Below, piece by piece: positions 48,507-59,733 of a stretch of 64,000 nt of DNA. The DNA is from Henckelia pumila. Taxonomy: Eukaryota; Streptophyta; Magnoliopsida; Lamiales; Gesneriaceae. The stretch lies in contig NC_133123.1 of NCBI RefSeq assembly GCF_033568475.1, positions 138,462,062-138,526,061 on the forward strand. The letters are read 5' to 3'. The notes under the pieces were generated by a model. The model was not told the DNA's origin and did no database searches. It was given only the letters and a program-made list of their open reading frames with translations. Within the stretch, counting starts at the first letter, position 1. Every line of letters begins with the position of its first letter. The position numbers were made by a program, and so were the translations under genes.

Positions 48507-48514
48507 TATAAATA
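48507..48514 (+). promoter_or_regulatory. TATA box of element D 5' LTR
   Basis: TATAAATA preceded by the palindrome array; the same box is at 62488-62495 in the 3' LTR. It defines U3/R. Confidence 0.8.
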
Positions 48515-49057
48515 CATGCCATTTGAAGCCTTCTCAACTCACCAATTCACTCTCAACTCTCTTTGCAAGCAAGTTCCTCTCCTACAAGAGTTAAAAGAAA
48601 TATTTGTGAGATATATATTCAAAATCGAGGGTTGTTTGTATAAGTTCATTCGTGAGTTGGTTGCTCGGTTATTGTAAACACTTGTGTGTGAAGTCAAGTA
48701 TATTTACGAGTGTTGTGGCTATCCTTGGAGCCCTTAAGGCCAAGTGTTGAGTTGTATCGGCGCGGTGATTGTGTCAAGTTGTAAGGCTATCCTTGGAGCC
48801 ATCAAGGCCAAGATGTTGAAGTGCTAGTGGATCCTTGGTTAATCGATCTTAACCAAGAAGGTAAGACGTAGACGATTTATCGTCGAACTTCCATAAACAT
48901 CTCTTATCCCTTTTATTTACATTACGCATTTATTTACCGCACTTATTATTAATTGTTTTAAGTCTTCCGCTTGCGTACTAGCATAATCACTTTAAATTGC
49001 TAAAGTTTGACAATAGAACCTAAATCTCCCCCCCCCCCCCCATTAGGTTCTAACAAG

Positions 49058-49070
49058 TGGTATCAGAGCC
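49058..49070 (+). promoter_or_regulatory. primer-binding site of element D
   Basis: TGGTATCAGAGCC, complementary to the 3' end of plant initiator Met-tRNA, two bases after the LTR end. Confidence 0.95.
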
Positions 49071-49102
49071 ACCTTTTTCAAAATATTTTCAAAAAGGTTC
49101 TT

Positions 49103-50517
49103 ATGGCAAATCTAGCGAGCGACTATGCTCAAGGGCAATCAACAAATCGTCCTCCTCTTTTCAATGGCATAAACTACGGATATTGGAAAAATCGAATGTC
49201 CCTATATATCCAATCCGTAGACTATGACCTTTGGAAGGTTACTGTGAAAGGTCCCTTCATACCTACTAAAGAGGTTGAGGGTGTCAAAATTCCTTAGGGA
49301 ATGGACGACTTTTCTAAGGAGGATATGAAACTTATATCTCAAAATGCTAAAGCCATGAATATTCTTCATTTTTCCTTAGATATGAACGAATACAATCGGA
49401 TCTCGATGTGCTCATCCGCTAAAGAGATATGGGACAAGTTGGAGATATGCCATAAAGGGATTAATCAAGTCAAAGAGACGAAGATCGATCTACTCCAACT
49501 CAAATACGAAACATTTGAGATGGAAATCAATGAAGATGTTGACACAATGTCCGAAGGCTTAATCAAATCATCAATGAGTTAGCCCAACTTGGAGAAAAGT
49601 ATCCATCCAAGCAAGTTTGGAGAAGAGCTTTACGCACCCTACCCAAGGAGTGGGATGCAAAGAGGACTGCCATCATTAAGTCCAACAAAGGTGACACCGC
49701 ATCATATGATCTTGATCAACTCCATGGGACCCTAAAAACCCATGAGTTGGAAGTATCTACAAGGAAAGAGTCAAAGAGAGAGGATGAAAAGACCAAGGCA
49801 AAGGGGATTGCCTTATCTACCCAAGTCGAAGAAGAAGATGATGATGATATGGCACTCTTCGCAAGAAAATTCAAAAGATTTATGCGAGAAAACAACTTCA
49901 AAAAGAATATGGACAAGGAAGTTACTTGCTACAACTTTCAACAATAAGGGCATTATGCAAATGAGTGCCCTCTCAAGAAGAAATCTGACAAAGGAAAGAA
50001 TAAAACACTTCTAGCCACTTGGAGCGATAGCGACGATGAAGAGGAGGAAGCTAACATTTGCCTCATGGCTAAAAGTGATGACATCGTCTCCGACGACGAT
50101 GACGAGGTAACTTCCTATGACGAACTACTACATGCATATAAACAAATGTTTGATATGGCTAAGTCACTTAGAAAGGAAAATAAAAACCTTAAAAATGAAT
50201 TAGAAACTAAGGGGCATGAAAACGTAAGATTAAAGGATGACATAGCCCACTTAGAAAAATATTTTAATAAGTTCAATGTCAGTAGTAATAAATTGAATAA
50301 TCTACTTAGCATGCAGAAATGTAGTTTTGATAAGGGTGGAATAGGGTACGGTAAGAAATCAATAGACTTTACTAGTCTAATTGCTAAAGCTAAAATGAGA
50401 TCACCCCCTACATGCTCTTATTGTTGTAAAATTGGTCATGCTAGATATAAATGTAGATCTTTAAGATTTCAATATGATCAAAAGAGCTATATGAAATGGA
50501 GGCCTAAGAGTACTTAA
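49103..50517 (+). pseudogene. gag of element D
   Basis: Starts MANLASDYAQGQSTNRPPLF with the Copia gag fold (FNGINYGYWKNRM, EIWDKLEICHKG). Breaks: TAG 49295-49297, a frameshift near 49555-49565, and TAA near 49945 within the first zinc knuckle. There CYNFQQ-stop-GHYANEC has also lost its second Cys to Phe. A second knuckle CSYCCKIGHARYKC (about 50417-50458) is intact. An acidic SDSDDEEEE and coiled-coil stretch lies between, typical of SIRE gag. Confidence 0.88.
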
Positions 50518-50824
50518 CAACTCATCAGCCGACATTATGAGATCATGATCAAAGGGAGTTCATCATAGACCGGTTTAAACTCCTTGACTTGCGACTGGTC
50601 TTCCTGATGAACGCTGCTCTGTTCAAGAAAATAGGTTTTTAAAGAGGCCATGGCCCTACCTACTACTGGAAGCACTCTTAGAAAGTGGCGATGATGTTAC
50701 TATGAGAGACTGAACTCTTAGAAGTCTATTTTGTATCTCTCTTTTCTAACATTGTGGACCCAAAAAAACTAAAGGGTACCAAAACCAATTTTTGCAAGGA
50801 AATAGGAAAACTGTTCTCCCTAGC

Positions 50825-53800
50825 ATATGATATCTAGACAGTAGATGTTCTAGACATATGACGGGAAACAAAGAGCTACTCCAATCCATCAAACCAAAGG
50901 AAGAGAGATCTATCACCTTTGGAAACAACAGCAAAGGAGTTATCGAAGGAATCGGCTCAATAGGTATATCTGAATCCTGCTTGATTGATGATGTACTCCT
51001 AGTGAAAGGGCTTAACCATAATTTACTAAGCATAAGTCAATTGTGCGATAGAGGTTATGAAGTCAAATTCACTCCCCAACACTGCACTATATCACTCATG
51101 ACTGACAAATCCATAAATTTCAAAGGATATAGAAGTGAAAATGTATACAAGGTTTCTTTAAATAATTTATCTTTATCAAATATTAAAAGCCTTGTATCCT
51201 TGAATATTGATGGCAACATTCTTTGGCATAGACGACTAGGTCATGTTGGTCCTAGTACCATAGAAAAACTTTTTAAACTTGATTTAGTTGTTGGTATTCC
51301 AAAACTCAATTTAAAATTAGATTCTGTTTGTGATGCATGTCAACTTGGCAAACATACAAGAGAATCTTTTAAAAGGAAATATTTTGTATCAACTTCTATG
51401 CCCCTTGAACTTCTTCACCTAGATCTATGTGGTCCCTCGAGGAACGCTAGACTAGGAGGGAAGCTTTATGCATTTGTCATTGTGGATGATTTTTCACGTT
51501 ACACGTGGACATTGTTTTTAGCCCATAAAAATGATGCCTTTGATTATTTTAAAACTTTTGTCAAACGAGTTGAGAATGAGAAAAATCTTTCTATAAAACA
51601 GATCCGTAGTGACCACGGAACTGAATTTCAAAATGAGAGTTTTTCAACCTTTTGTGAAGAGAAAGACATCGGTCGCAATTTTTCTTGTCCTAGGACTCCT
51701 CAACAAAACGGGGTCGTTGAGAGGAAAAATAGGACACTTGTGGAGATTGCAAGGACCATGATATGTGAGCATTCTCTACCAAAATATTTTTGGGCTGAAG
51801 CAATGAACATTGCTTGTTACATTATCAATCGTGTTTCAATAAGACCAATTCTCAAGAAAACTCCATATGAATTATGGAGAGGGAGAAAGCCTAACATTTC
51901 CAACTTTCGAGCTTTCGGTTCCAAATGCTATATTCATAATAATGGTAAGGACAACCTTGGCAAATTTGATGCCAAATCCGACAAAGGTATTTTTCTTGGA
52001 TATTCTACTACAAGTAAGGCTTTTAGAATATTTAATAAACGTACTTTACTTGTTGAAGAATCAATGCATGTAATATTTGATGAACCTATGTCTATAGTTC
52101 CTCGTAATACTAACGATGATGTAGAATTACTCGAACAAGACATGACCTCCTCAAGCTTAAATGATATAGATGTTTCTGTTGAGAAAACACCACTTCCGAA
52201 GGATTGGACGCTTCACAAAGATCATCCTATGGATCTTATCATTGGAAGTCCTTCGAAGGGAGTAACCACTCGCTCTTCAATTAATAATATTTGCAATCAT
52301 CTTGCTTTTGTTTCGCATGTTGAACCTAAGTGCATTGATGATGCTTTATTATATGATTCATGGATTATTGCTATGCAAGATGAGTTGAATGAGTTTAGAC
52401 GTAATAATGTTTGGAATCTTGTTCCTAGGCCGCATGATAGATCTATTATTGGAACTAAATGGGTATTTAGAAATAAACTTGACGAGCATGGTACTATTAC
52501 TAGAAATAAAGCTAGGCTTGTAGCTAAAGGATATAGTCAAGAAGAAGGAATAGATTATGATGAAACTTATACGCCTGTTGCTAGACTAGAATCTATTCGC
52601 ATGCTACTTGCTTTTGCTTGCTCAAGAAATTTCAAGTTATTTCAAATGGATGTCAAGAGTGCATTTCTTAATGGTGAATTGAAAGAGGAGGTTTACATTG
52701 AACAACCTGATGGCTTTGTTGATACTGCTTTGCCTGATCATGTGTTTAAACTTAACAAAGCTTTGTATGGATTGAAACAAGCTCCTAGAGCTTGGTATGA
52801 TAAACTGTCTACTTTCTTGCTTTCAAATGGTTTTTCAAGAAAAGATCGACATTACTTTATTCACCAAGAATGTCAAAAATGATCTTTTGATTGTGCAAAT
52901 TTATGTTGATGATATAATATTTGGTTCTACTGACGAATCTCTTTGTCAAGATTTCTCCAAGCTTATGCAGGAACACTTTGAGATGAACATGATGGGGGAA
53001 CTTAACTATTTCTTCGGATTGCAAATCAAACAGTGCAAGGATGAGTTCTTTGTGAACCAAAGCAAATACATCAAGGAGATTCTAAAGAAGTTTGGGATGA
53101 AGAACACAAAATCATTATCCACACCGATGAGCACATCAATCAGACTCGACAAGGATGAAAATGGTAAAACTGTAGATCAATCTTCCTTTCGTAGTATGAT
53201 TGGCTCCTTATTATATGCTTCTGCTAGTAGACCGGACATTATGTTTAGTGTTTGCTTGTGTGCACGATTTCAATCATGTCCAAAGGAATCACATTTGTTC
53301 GCCTTAAAACGCATTTTCAGATATCTTTCAAATACTCCAAATCTCGGCTTGTGGTATTCGAAAAATTCTTTCTTTGATTTAAAAGCTTACTGTGATGCCG
53401 ACTTTGGTGGATATAAGGTGGACCGAAAAAGCACTAGTGGAACTTGTTTCTTTTTAGAAAACTGTTTAGTTTCTTGGTTTTCCAAAAAGCAAAACTGTGT
53501 TGCGTTGTCAACGACCGAAGCCGAATATATGGCTGCCGGTAGTTGTTGTGCGCAATTTCTTTGGATGAAGCATTAATTGCTCGACTATGGCGTCTCTTTT
53601 TTAAAAATCCCTATTTTTTGTGACAACACTAGCGCCATTTGTCTTACAAAGAATCCGATTCAACATTCGCGCACCAAACATATTGACCTTCGTCATCATT
53701 TTATTCGTGACCACATCGAACGAAATAAAGTTGAACTTCAATATGTTGACACGTCAAATCAAATTGCCGATATTTTTACAAAACCACTAGATGAAAATAA

Positions 53801-53843
53801 TTTTATTCGTTTGCGTGGTGAACTTGACATGATTGAGTTGTAA
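50825..53843 (+). pseudogene. pol of element D (PR-IN-RT-RNase H)
   Basis: Protease region [12 protein letters not shown]: the usual DSG is DSR (Arg codon 50843-50845), with a TGA three codons before the Asp region. Integrase: WHRRLGHVG...CDACQLGKH, core with [18 protein letters not shown] and [13 protein letters not shown] begins near 52440; a frameshift near 52835-52845 precedes IYVDDIIFGS. RNase H with SKKQNCVALSTTEAEYMA is broken by TAA 53574-53576, then runs to TAA 53841-53843 (IADIFTKPLD). Coding capacity is lost. Confidence 0.92.
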
Positions 53844-54265
53844 ACACTTACAAACATAAATAAATTTAATGTCATATTAAGGGGGAGCTTAATATTAAAA
53901 TCGAGCAAATTAATTTTGGATAATATAAATCAATTATATTTATTCAAAATTAAAAAGCTCACATTTTATGTGAATTATTTGATTTAATACTTAAAATTGC
54001 AAAATTTAATGTAAGGGTCATTTTTCGAATTTTTGAAACTTCGGCTGGTTCGGACCACCCGAACCATAGTTCGGATTGTCCGAACTGCCTCGCGCCCATT
54101 CAATTCAAGACTTTCAAAATTCCCTCCTGATTAGCCAGTTCGGGCCCTCCGAACCAAGCTTCGGATCGTCCGAACTATGGGCGGTAAAACTTTGAATTTT
54201 GACCGCCTCAGCTTCGGGCCTTCCGAAGAACTTCGGACGTCACGAACTTAAAAATGTACTGTTCG
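53844..54265 (+). other. pol-ORF2 spacer of element D, left part
   Basis: Untranslated. A PPT-like AAGGGGGAGCTT sits at about 53879. From 54047 on there are six or so TTCGG/CCGAA dyads (TTCGGACCACCCGAA, TTCGGATTGTCCGAA, TTCGGATCGTCCGAA and others). The target duplicate GTTCG (54261-54265) ends the segment. Confidence 0.7.
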
Positions 54266-54644
54266 TGTAACGACCCACTGTATCAAGACGGGTCTTTTCA
54301 GCGTGCTTATGTCCTCACTCACACGCACCCTGAGAAACTTCCCAGGGGGTCACCCATCCTATAATTGCCCCAAGTAAAGCACGCTTAACTTTGGAGTTCT
54401 TATGTGATGAGCTCCCGAAAAGAAGATGCACCTTCTTGATATGAATAGTACATATGAAATCTTTTAAGCCCTCCTCAACCATGTAGTCCCATACCTACAC
54501 TGTCTCAGAATCCCTCTCATTTCGGCACGGGATCGGTTCATTCATGTCTCCCTCCGCCTAGAAGCCTATCAGGAGCCGCTCATTGTCCGTGCAACCTCTT
54601 GGCACCGGCGATCACTCCCTGCCTCTTCAGCCCCGGGCGTCACA
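54266..54644 (-). repeat. Cassandra LTR 1 (type alpha)
   Basis: 379 bp, TGTGACGCCC...CGTTACA on the minus strand. Carries a 5S rRNA-like segment (54331-54412). Variant bases (GAGAAACTT, ATATGAATAG, CCCTCCTCAACC) match LTR 3, not LTR 2 or 4. Confidence 0.88.
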
Positions 54645-54714
54645 TGCCCACCAGCTTCCGCTTGGTTCGTCCCCGAACCATACCGTACTAAGAGAGGTCG
54701 GCTCTGATACCATT
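54645..54714 (-). repeat. Cassandra internal domain with PBS
   Basis: 70 bp containing, on the minus strand, TGGTATCAGAGCC right after the LTR end and AGCGGAAGCTGGTGGGCA before the next LTR start. No coding capacity, as in all Cassandra TRIMs. Repeated at 55095-55164 and 55544-55613. Confidence 0.85.
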
Positions 54715-55094
54715 TGTAACGACCCACTGTATCAAGACGGGTCTTTTCAGCGTGCTTATGTCCTCACTCACACGCACCCTGAGTAACTTCCCAGGGGGTC
54801 ACCCATCCTATAATTGCCCCAAGTCAAGCACGCTTAACTTTGGAGTTCTTATGTGATGAGCTTCCGAAAAGATGATGCACCTTCTTAATATGAGCAGTAC
54901 ATATGAAATCTTTTAAGCTCTCCTCAACTATGTAGTCCCATACCTACACAGTCTCAGAATCCCCTCTCATTCCGGCACGGGATCGGTTCATTCATGTCTC
55001 CCTCCGCCTAGAAGCCTACCAGGAGCCGCTCATTGTCCGTGCAACCTCTTGGCACCGGCGATCACTCCCTGCCTCTTCAGCCCCGGGCGTCACA
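54715..55094 (-). repeat. Cassandra LTR 2 (type beta)
   Basis: 380 bp. Distinguished from LTR 1 and 3 by GAGTAACTT, GAGCTTCCG, TTAATATGAGCAG, CTCTCCTCAACT, CACAGTCTC and TCCCCTCTC; these variants are shared with LTR 4 at the right end. 5S-like segment at 54780-54861. Confidence 0.88.
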
Positions 55095-55164
55095 TGCCCA
55101 CCAGCTTCCGCTTGGTTCGTCCCCGAACCATACCGTACTAAGAGAGGTCGGCTCTGATACCATT

Positions 55165-55543
55165 TGTAACGACCCACTGTATCAAGACGGGTCTTTTCAG
55201 CGTGCTTATGTCCTCACTCACACGCACCCTGAGAAACTTCCCAGGGGGTCACCCATCCTATAATTGCCCCAAGTCAAGCACGCTTAACTTTGGAGTTCTT
55301 ATGTGATGAGCTCCCGAAAAGAAGATGCACCTTCTTGATATGAATAGTACATATGAAATCTTTTAAGCCCTCCTCAACCATGTAGTCCCATACCTACACT
55401 GTCTCAGAATCCCTCTCATTTCGGCACGGGATCGGTTCATTCATGTCTCCCTCCGCCTAGAAGCCTATCAGGAGCCGCTCATTGTCCGTGCAACCTCTTG
55501 GCACCGGCGATCACTCCCTGCCTCTTCAGCCCCGGGCGTCACA
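55165..55543 (-). repeat. Cassandra LTR 3 (type alpha)
   Basis: 379 bp; differs from LTR 1 at about one base (AGTCAAGC versus AGTAAAGC). 5S-like segment at 55230-55311. Its internal domain (55544-55613) runs directly into a Gypsy LTR at the primer-binding site. Confidence 0.88.
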
Positions 55544-55613
55544 TGCCCACCAGCTTCCGCTTGGTTCGTCCCCGAACCATACCGTACTAAGAGAGGTCGG
55601 CTCTGATACCAAC

Positions 55614-58316
55614 TGAAACGACCCTAACTCTCTAATAAATAAATATGCGGAAATTTTTTTTTTTTTATACTACTAAATAAATATAAGTACATATATGCCC
55701 ATACATATATGCACTAAATAAAAATACTAAAAATAAATTCATGACTAAATAAATAAACAATTTGAATACTTAAATAAAATGCATTCTTAAAAATAATTAA
55801 ACAACTGAGTCAACCCTAGAATTAAAAATATACTGCATAAATAAAATAAATAAAAATGTGCATGCACTAAAATATTTAATAAAATATTTCAAACACCTCA
55901 ACCCAAATAAAATAATAAAATGTATCATAAGACATCAGCACGGTGACTCAAAAACTGTCACGGTCACGGGGCTACTGCAGCGCTGCTCATACATCCTCAC
56001 CACCGGTAGGAGTAACCTGCTCCTCTATGTACTCACCTGCACCATATCAGTGTAGTGAGCCTAGAGGCCCAACATGCATACTAACAAGGGTTTAAAATAA
56101 TTTAAATCACTTTAATACTAATACATACATATACATGAATGAGCATGCTTAAAAATTTACATAACATAACTTACATAAATAAACATACATAACATACATA
56201 ATATCATACATACATAAGTTGTTGAGCATTTATTTTCTGAACATCGAATGGTCCTATCCGTAAGTGTGACCCATAGTGCGACTGATCAGTCTAGGAAACC
56301 ATCGTACGAGGCTGGTGGCGAACCACCCATACATAAATGGCAGAAAACTGCCCATACATAAATGGCAGAAACTGCCCATACATAAATGGCCACACTACTT
56401 CAATTTCCACCTAAAATATTTTATTTGCTCAACCATAGAAATTAAATCATAGCATAAAAATTGATTTCATGAATGCATGTACTTAAATAAATTGTGTGTC
56501 CTTTATATATATTTAATTTAATTTTTCTTACTAACATATAAATATTAAAATAACTTAAATGCATAAAAATAATTAAATATATAATCAGGACACATGCAAT
56601 TTTCTCATGGATGGTTCTGGACTGCTGGCCCTACACTCAAGCCCATTAACTTAAATCTGGCCCGTTAACATACTTAAGGCCAATAACTTAAACTTTAAGC
56701 CCAATTAATTAATCTAAGCCCAATTACATTAATTAAGCCCATTAAATTAATTAAGCCCATTAAAAATACTCGAAGCCCAATAACACTTAAACTGGCCCAT
56801 TGGGTCCAAAAACCCAAAGACTGGCCCATTAACTTTTATGGGCCCAAAAGCCCATAAAATTAATGGACAACCTTAATTAAAATTTTAAAAGTCCAAATAA
56901 AATTATTTGGGAGTCCAAATAATTTTATTTCAATTTATTTGACCCAAAAACACATAAATTCGTAAAATACTTTAAAAATAAAAAGACTCGAGCCCAGCCC
57001 ACCAAACTCGGACCCGAACTCACTAACCCAACCCACTACCTAACCGACCCGACCCGGACCACTCAGACCCGACCCAGACCCCTAACCCAGCCCAACCCGA
57101 TCCCCCCTCTCCCATTGCTTCTCGGCCGTGAGCAGCAGGCCTTCTTGGCCTGCTGCCGGCCGGCTCCGGCCGCCCCTGGCCGGAGCGCCGCCGCCCGGAC
57201 GTAGCCCACGTCCGGGCGGACCTAACCCAGCCAAGCCCCAACCCCCATGCAGCCAGGAACCACCGAGCCGCAGCCTTTCTCCCCAAACCCTAAACTGGTC
57301 TCGGCTGCGCCTCCTGCACCTTTCTAGTTCAAAACCAATCGGCCGAGCCCTTCTCAGCCCCAAGCCTTGACATGGCTCGACCCTTAGGCACCCTAGGACC
57401 TTACCTGACCGAACCCTCAGCCCCGAACCAAGCATGGAGAGGAAAAACGTGAGTTATGCATAAGAATCGAATCACAAGGCACCACAGCAACAAAGAAATC
57501 GTTTTTCTGAAAATTTCTTAAAAGGTTCAGATGCCTACCGTAACTGTCATGATATATATACTGATATAGCGAAAAAAAATAAGAAAAGAACATGCCTTTC
57601 ACCGAAGATGACGAGAGAACACGAGCGTGAGACGGTTCCGGGACGACGGGACGAAAATACGGGCTTTTGGAGCTTCGAACCTCTTGGCTATGGCTTCTCT
57701 GGGACTGCTGGGTCGAGAGGATGAAGACAATGAGTGGGGGTGGCGGCTGAAGTTGAGAGTGACGTGAGGTTTTGGGTGGGGTTGGGTAGATTTAGGTTTT
57801 ATTTTAATAGAAAATAGGGTAATTAATTATATAATTAAGGATATAATATATATATAAAATATAACTCAACTAAAACTCTAAAAGAAACCTTTAAAAAAAA
57901 TCTGAAACATAAAATAAATCTCGAAATATTAATTTAGGGGAATTTTAAAAATACTAAAAAGTCAATATTTTGACTAATTTTGGATAAAAATGACTCCCTA
58001 AAATTAAATAAAATTAAATACTTAAAATTTTGGGATAATAAAACTCAAAATAATATTTTAAGGCTCCAAAAAGGCTCATAAAATAATCTGGCTAGAAAGT
58101 TGTCATCTCGTCCGTCCACGGTCCCGTCTACGCGATTAAATAATAAAAATACTAAAAATCATATAAATCACTAATTATGGGTTAAATGCTTAAAAATAAA
58201 TTAAATCATGCATAAATAATTCACATAATTATTTAACCCATAAATCATAAATTTAAATAATTAAAAATCCTAATTATGCAGGCGGATTTATGTAATTAAA
58301 AATACCGGGTGTTACA
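55614..58316 (-). repeat. Gypsy LTR (2.7 kb), minus orientation
   Basis: Runs from TGAAACGACCC to GGGTGTTACA (TG...CA). On its right is a Gypsy PPT (AAGGGGGGGAGAAT on minus, 58317-58330) and on its left a PBS (TGGTATCAGAGCC on minus, about 55600-55612). An LTR bordered by the PPT on one side and the PBS on the other is the junction of tandem elements or a circle, not a simple insertion. A GC-rich island lies at 57000-57400. Confidence 0.75.
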
Positions 58317-58361
58317 ATTCTCCCCCCCTTAAATTGAATTTAGTCCTCGAAATTAAAGTAC

Positions 58362-58526
58362 TTACCCGAACAACTCCGGGTAGCGAGTCCTCATATCCTC
58401 CTCGGTCTCCCAAGTAGCTTCCTCCTCCGAGTGATTCAGCCACTGGACTCTGACCATCGGTATGACCCGCGTCCTAAGCCTCCTCTCCTCTCTAGCCAAG
58501 ATCCGCACTGGTCTCTCCTCGTAAAC
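58362..58526 (-). pseudogene. Gypsy chromodomain C-terminus
   Basis: Minus-strand frame ending RYPELFG-stop at 58362 with the chromoviral signature [38 protein letters not shown]. This is the normal end of a plant chromovirus (Tekay/Del-type) polyprotein, followed by the PPT and LTR in the expected order. The frame is cut at about 58526, where sequence on the opposite strand begins. Confidence 0.85.
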
Positions 58527-59733
58527 AAGATCTGGAGGCACTATCTTTACGGCGAGAAGTGCAAGATTTTCACCGACCACAAGAGCCTCAAGTACTTTTT
58601 CACCCAGAAGGAGTTGAACATGAGGCAGCGTAGATGGCTTGAGCTTGTTAAGGACTATGACTGTGACATTAGCTACCATCCGGGTAAGGCTAATGTAGTG
58701 GCAGATGCTTTGAGTCGAAAGTCGTCAGTGGTATCATGTTTGACTGTACAGTTACCACTACAGACCGAGATTCAGAGATTTGGGTTGGAGTGCTATCCGA
58801 GCGGCCATGCACCGAGCTTGTCAGTGTTGACGGTGCAGCCAGTTTTGAGAGATCGGATTAGAGAGGGACAGTCCACTGATGAGGAGCTACAGCGATGGAG
58901 ACAGAGAGATGAGGCCAGAGGTAGTCTCTTGTATACAGTGGAGGATGACATCGTTCAGTATCGTGGGAGGATGTGGGTACCGAACGTTGATCAGTTGAGA
59001 GCCGAGATTCTAGCAGAGGCTCATGCATCTCCGTACTCCATTCACCCCGGAAGTACGAAGATGTACCGAGACTTACAGTTATCGTATTGGTGGCCCGGGA
59101 TGAAGAGTGACATCGGGAGAGTGGTGTCAGAGTGCTTGACTTGTCAGCAAGTCAAAGCAGAGCATCAGCGTCCAGCAGGACTACTTAGACCTCTCCCTAT
59201 ACCGGAATGGAAGTGGGAGAATATTACGATGGATTTCGTGGTTGGCTTACCGAGGAGTACCAGAGGGTGTACAGCGATTTGGGTGATTGTGGATAGACTC
59301 ACCAAGTCAGCTCATTTCTTGCCGGTAAGGACTACTTACACCTTGACACAGTATGCAGAGCTTTACATCAGAGAGATTGTTAGACTGCATGGCATACCAG
59401 TGTCTATCGTGTCAGACAGAGATCCGAGGTTCACCTCAGCGTTTTGGAAGAGTCTGCACACAGCTTTGGGGACTAGACTCTTGTTCAGTACAGCTTTTCA
59501 TCCCCAGACAGATGGTCAGTCCGAGAGAGTGATCCAGGTTCTCGAGGATCTTCTGAGAGCTTGTGTCATCGATTTTCGAGGATCTTGGGAGACTAGACTG
59601 CCATTAGTGGAGTTTACCTATAACAACAGCTTTCAGTCGTCTATAGGTATGGCTCCATATGCAGCACTGTATGGGAGGAGATGCAGATCTCCGGTGCATT
59701 GGGATGAGGTTGGTGAGCGGAAGCTGGTGGGCA
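58527..59733 (+). pseudogene. Gypsy RNase H-integrase fragment
   Basis: Open plus-strand frame (part of the ORF 58431-59738). RNase H end: [42 protein letters not shown]. Integrase: zinc region around [17 protein letters not shown] with CLTCQQVK, then core [26 protein letters not shown] and [14 protein letters not shown] (D,D,E intact). It stops at GERKLVG, well before the end of a normal integrase and chromodomain, fused to the Cassandra internal tail. No stop codon within it. Confidence 0.9.

Larger units (their letters stand above)
47880..49055 (+). repeat. 5' LTR of element D
   Basis: 1176 bp. U3 carries the TTCGG/CCGAA array (48113-48500) directly upstream of TATAAATA (48507-48514). A pure C run lies near the 3' end (about 49028-49041). 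Confidence 0.95.

Noticed and set aside
48357..48677. Frames with repeated FGRPE/DDPK residues in element D LTRs
   Set aside because: Translation of the DNA dyad array; the periodic peptide is a by-product of the nucleotide repeat.
54331..54412. 5S rRNA gene
   Set aside because: Only the 3' two-thirds is present and it sits inside Cassandra LTRs, so it is a 5S-derived promoter segment and not an rRNA gene.
54583..55263. Repeated 67-76-residue frames starting MSVQPLGTG
   Set aside because: They are translations of Cassandra LTR and internal sequence, which is non-coding; their repetition reflects the tandem LTRs.
57023..57435. GC-rich open frames in the Gypsy LTR
   Set aside because: Lie wholly within LTR sequence; overlapping frames on both strands reflect GC content, not genes.
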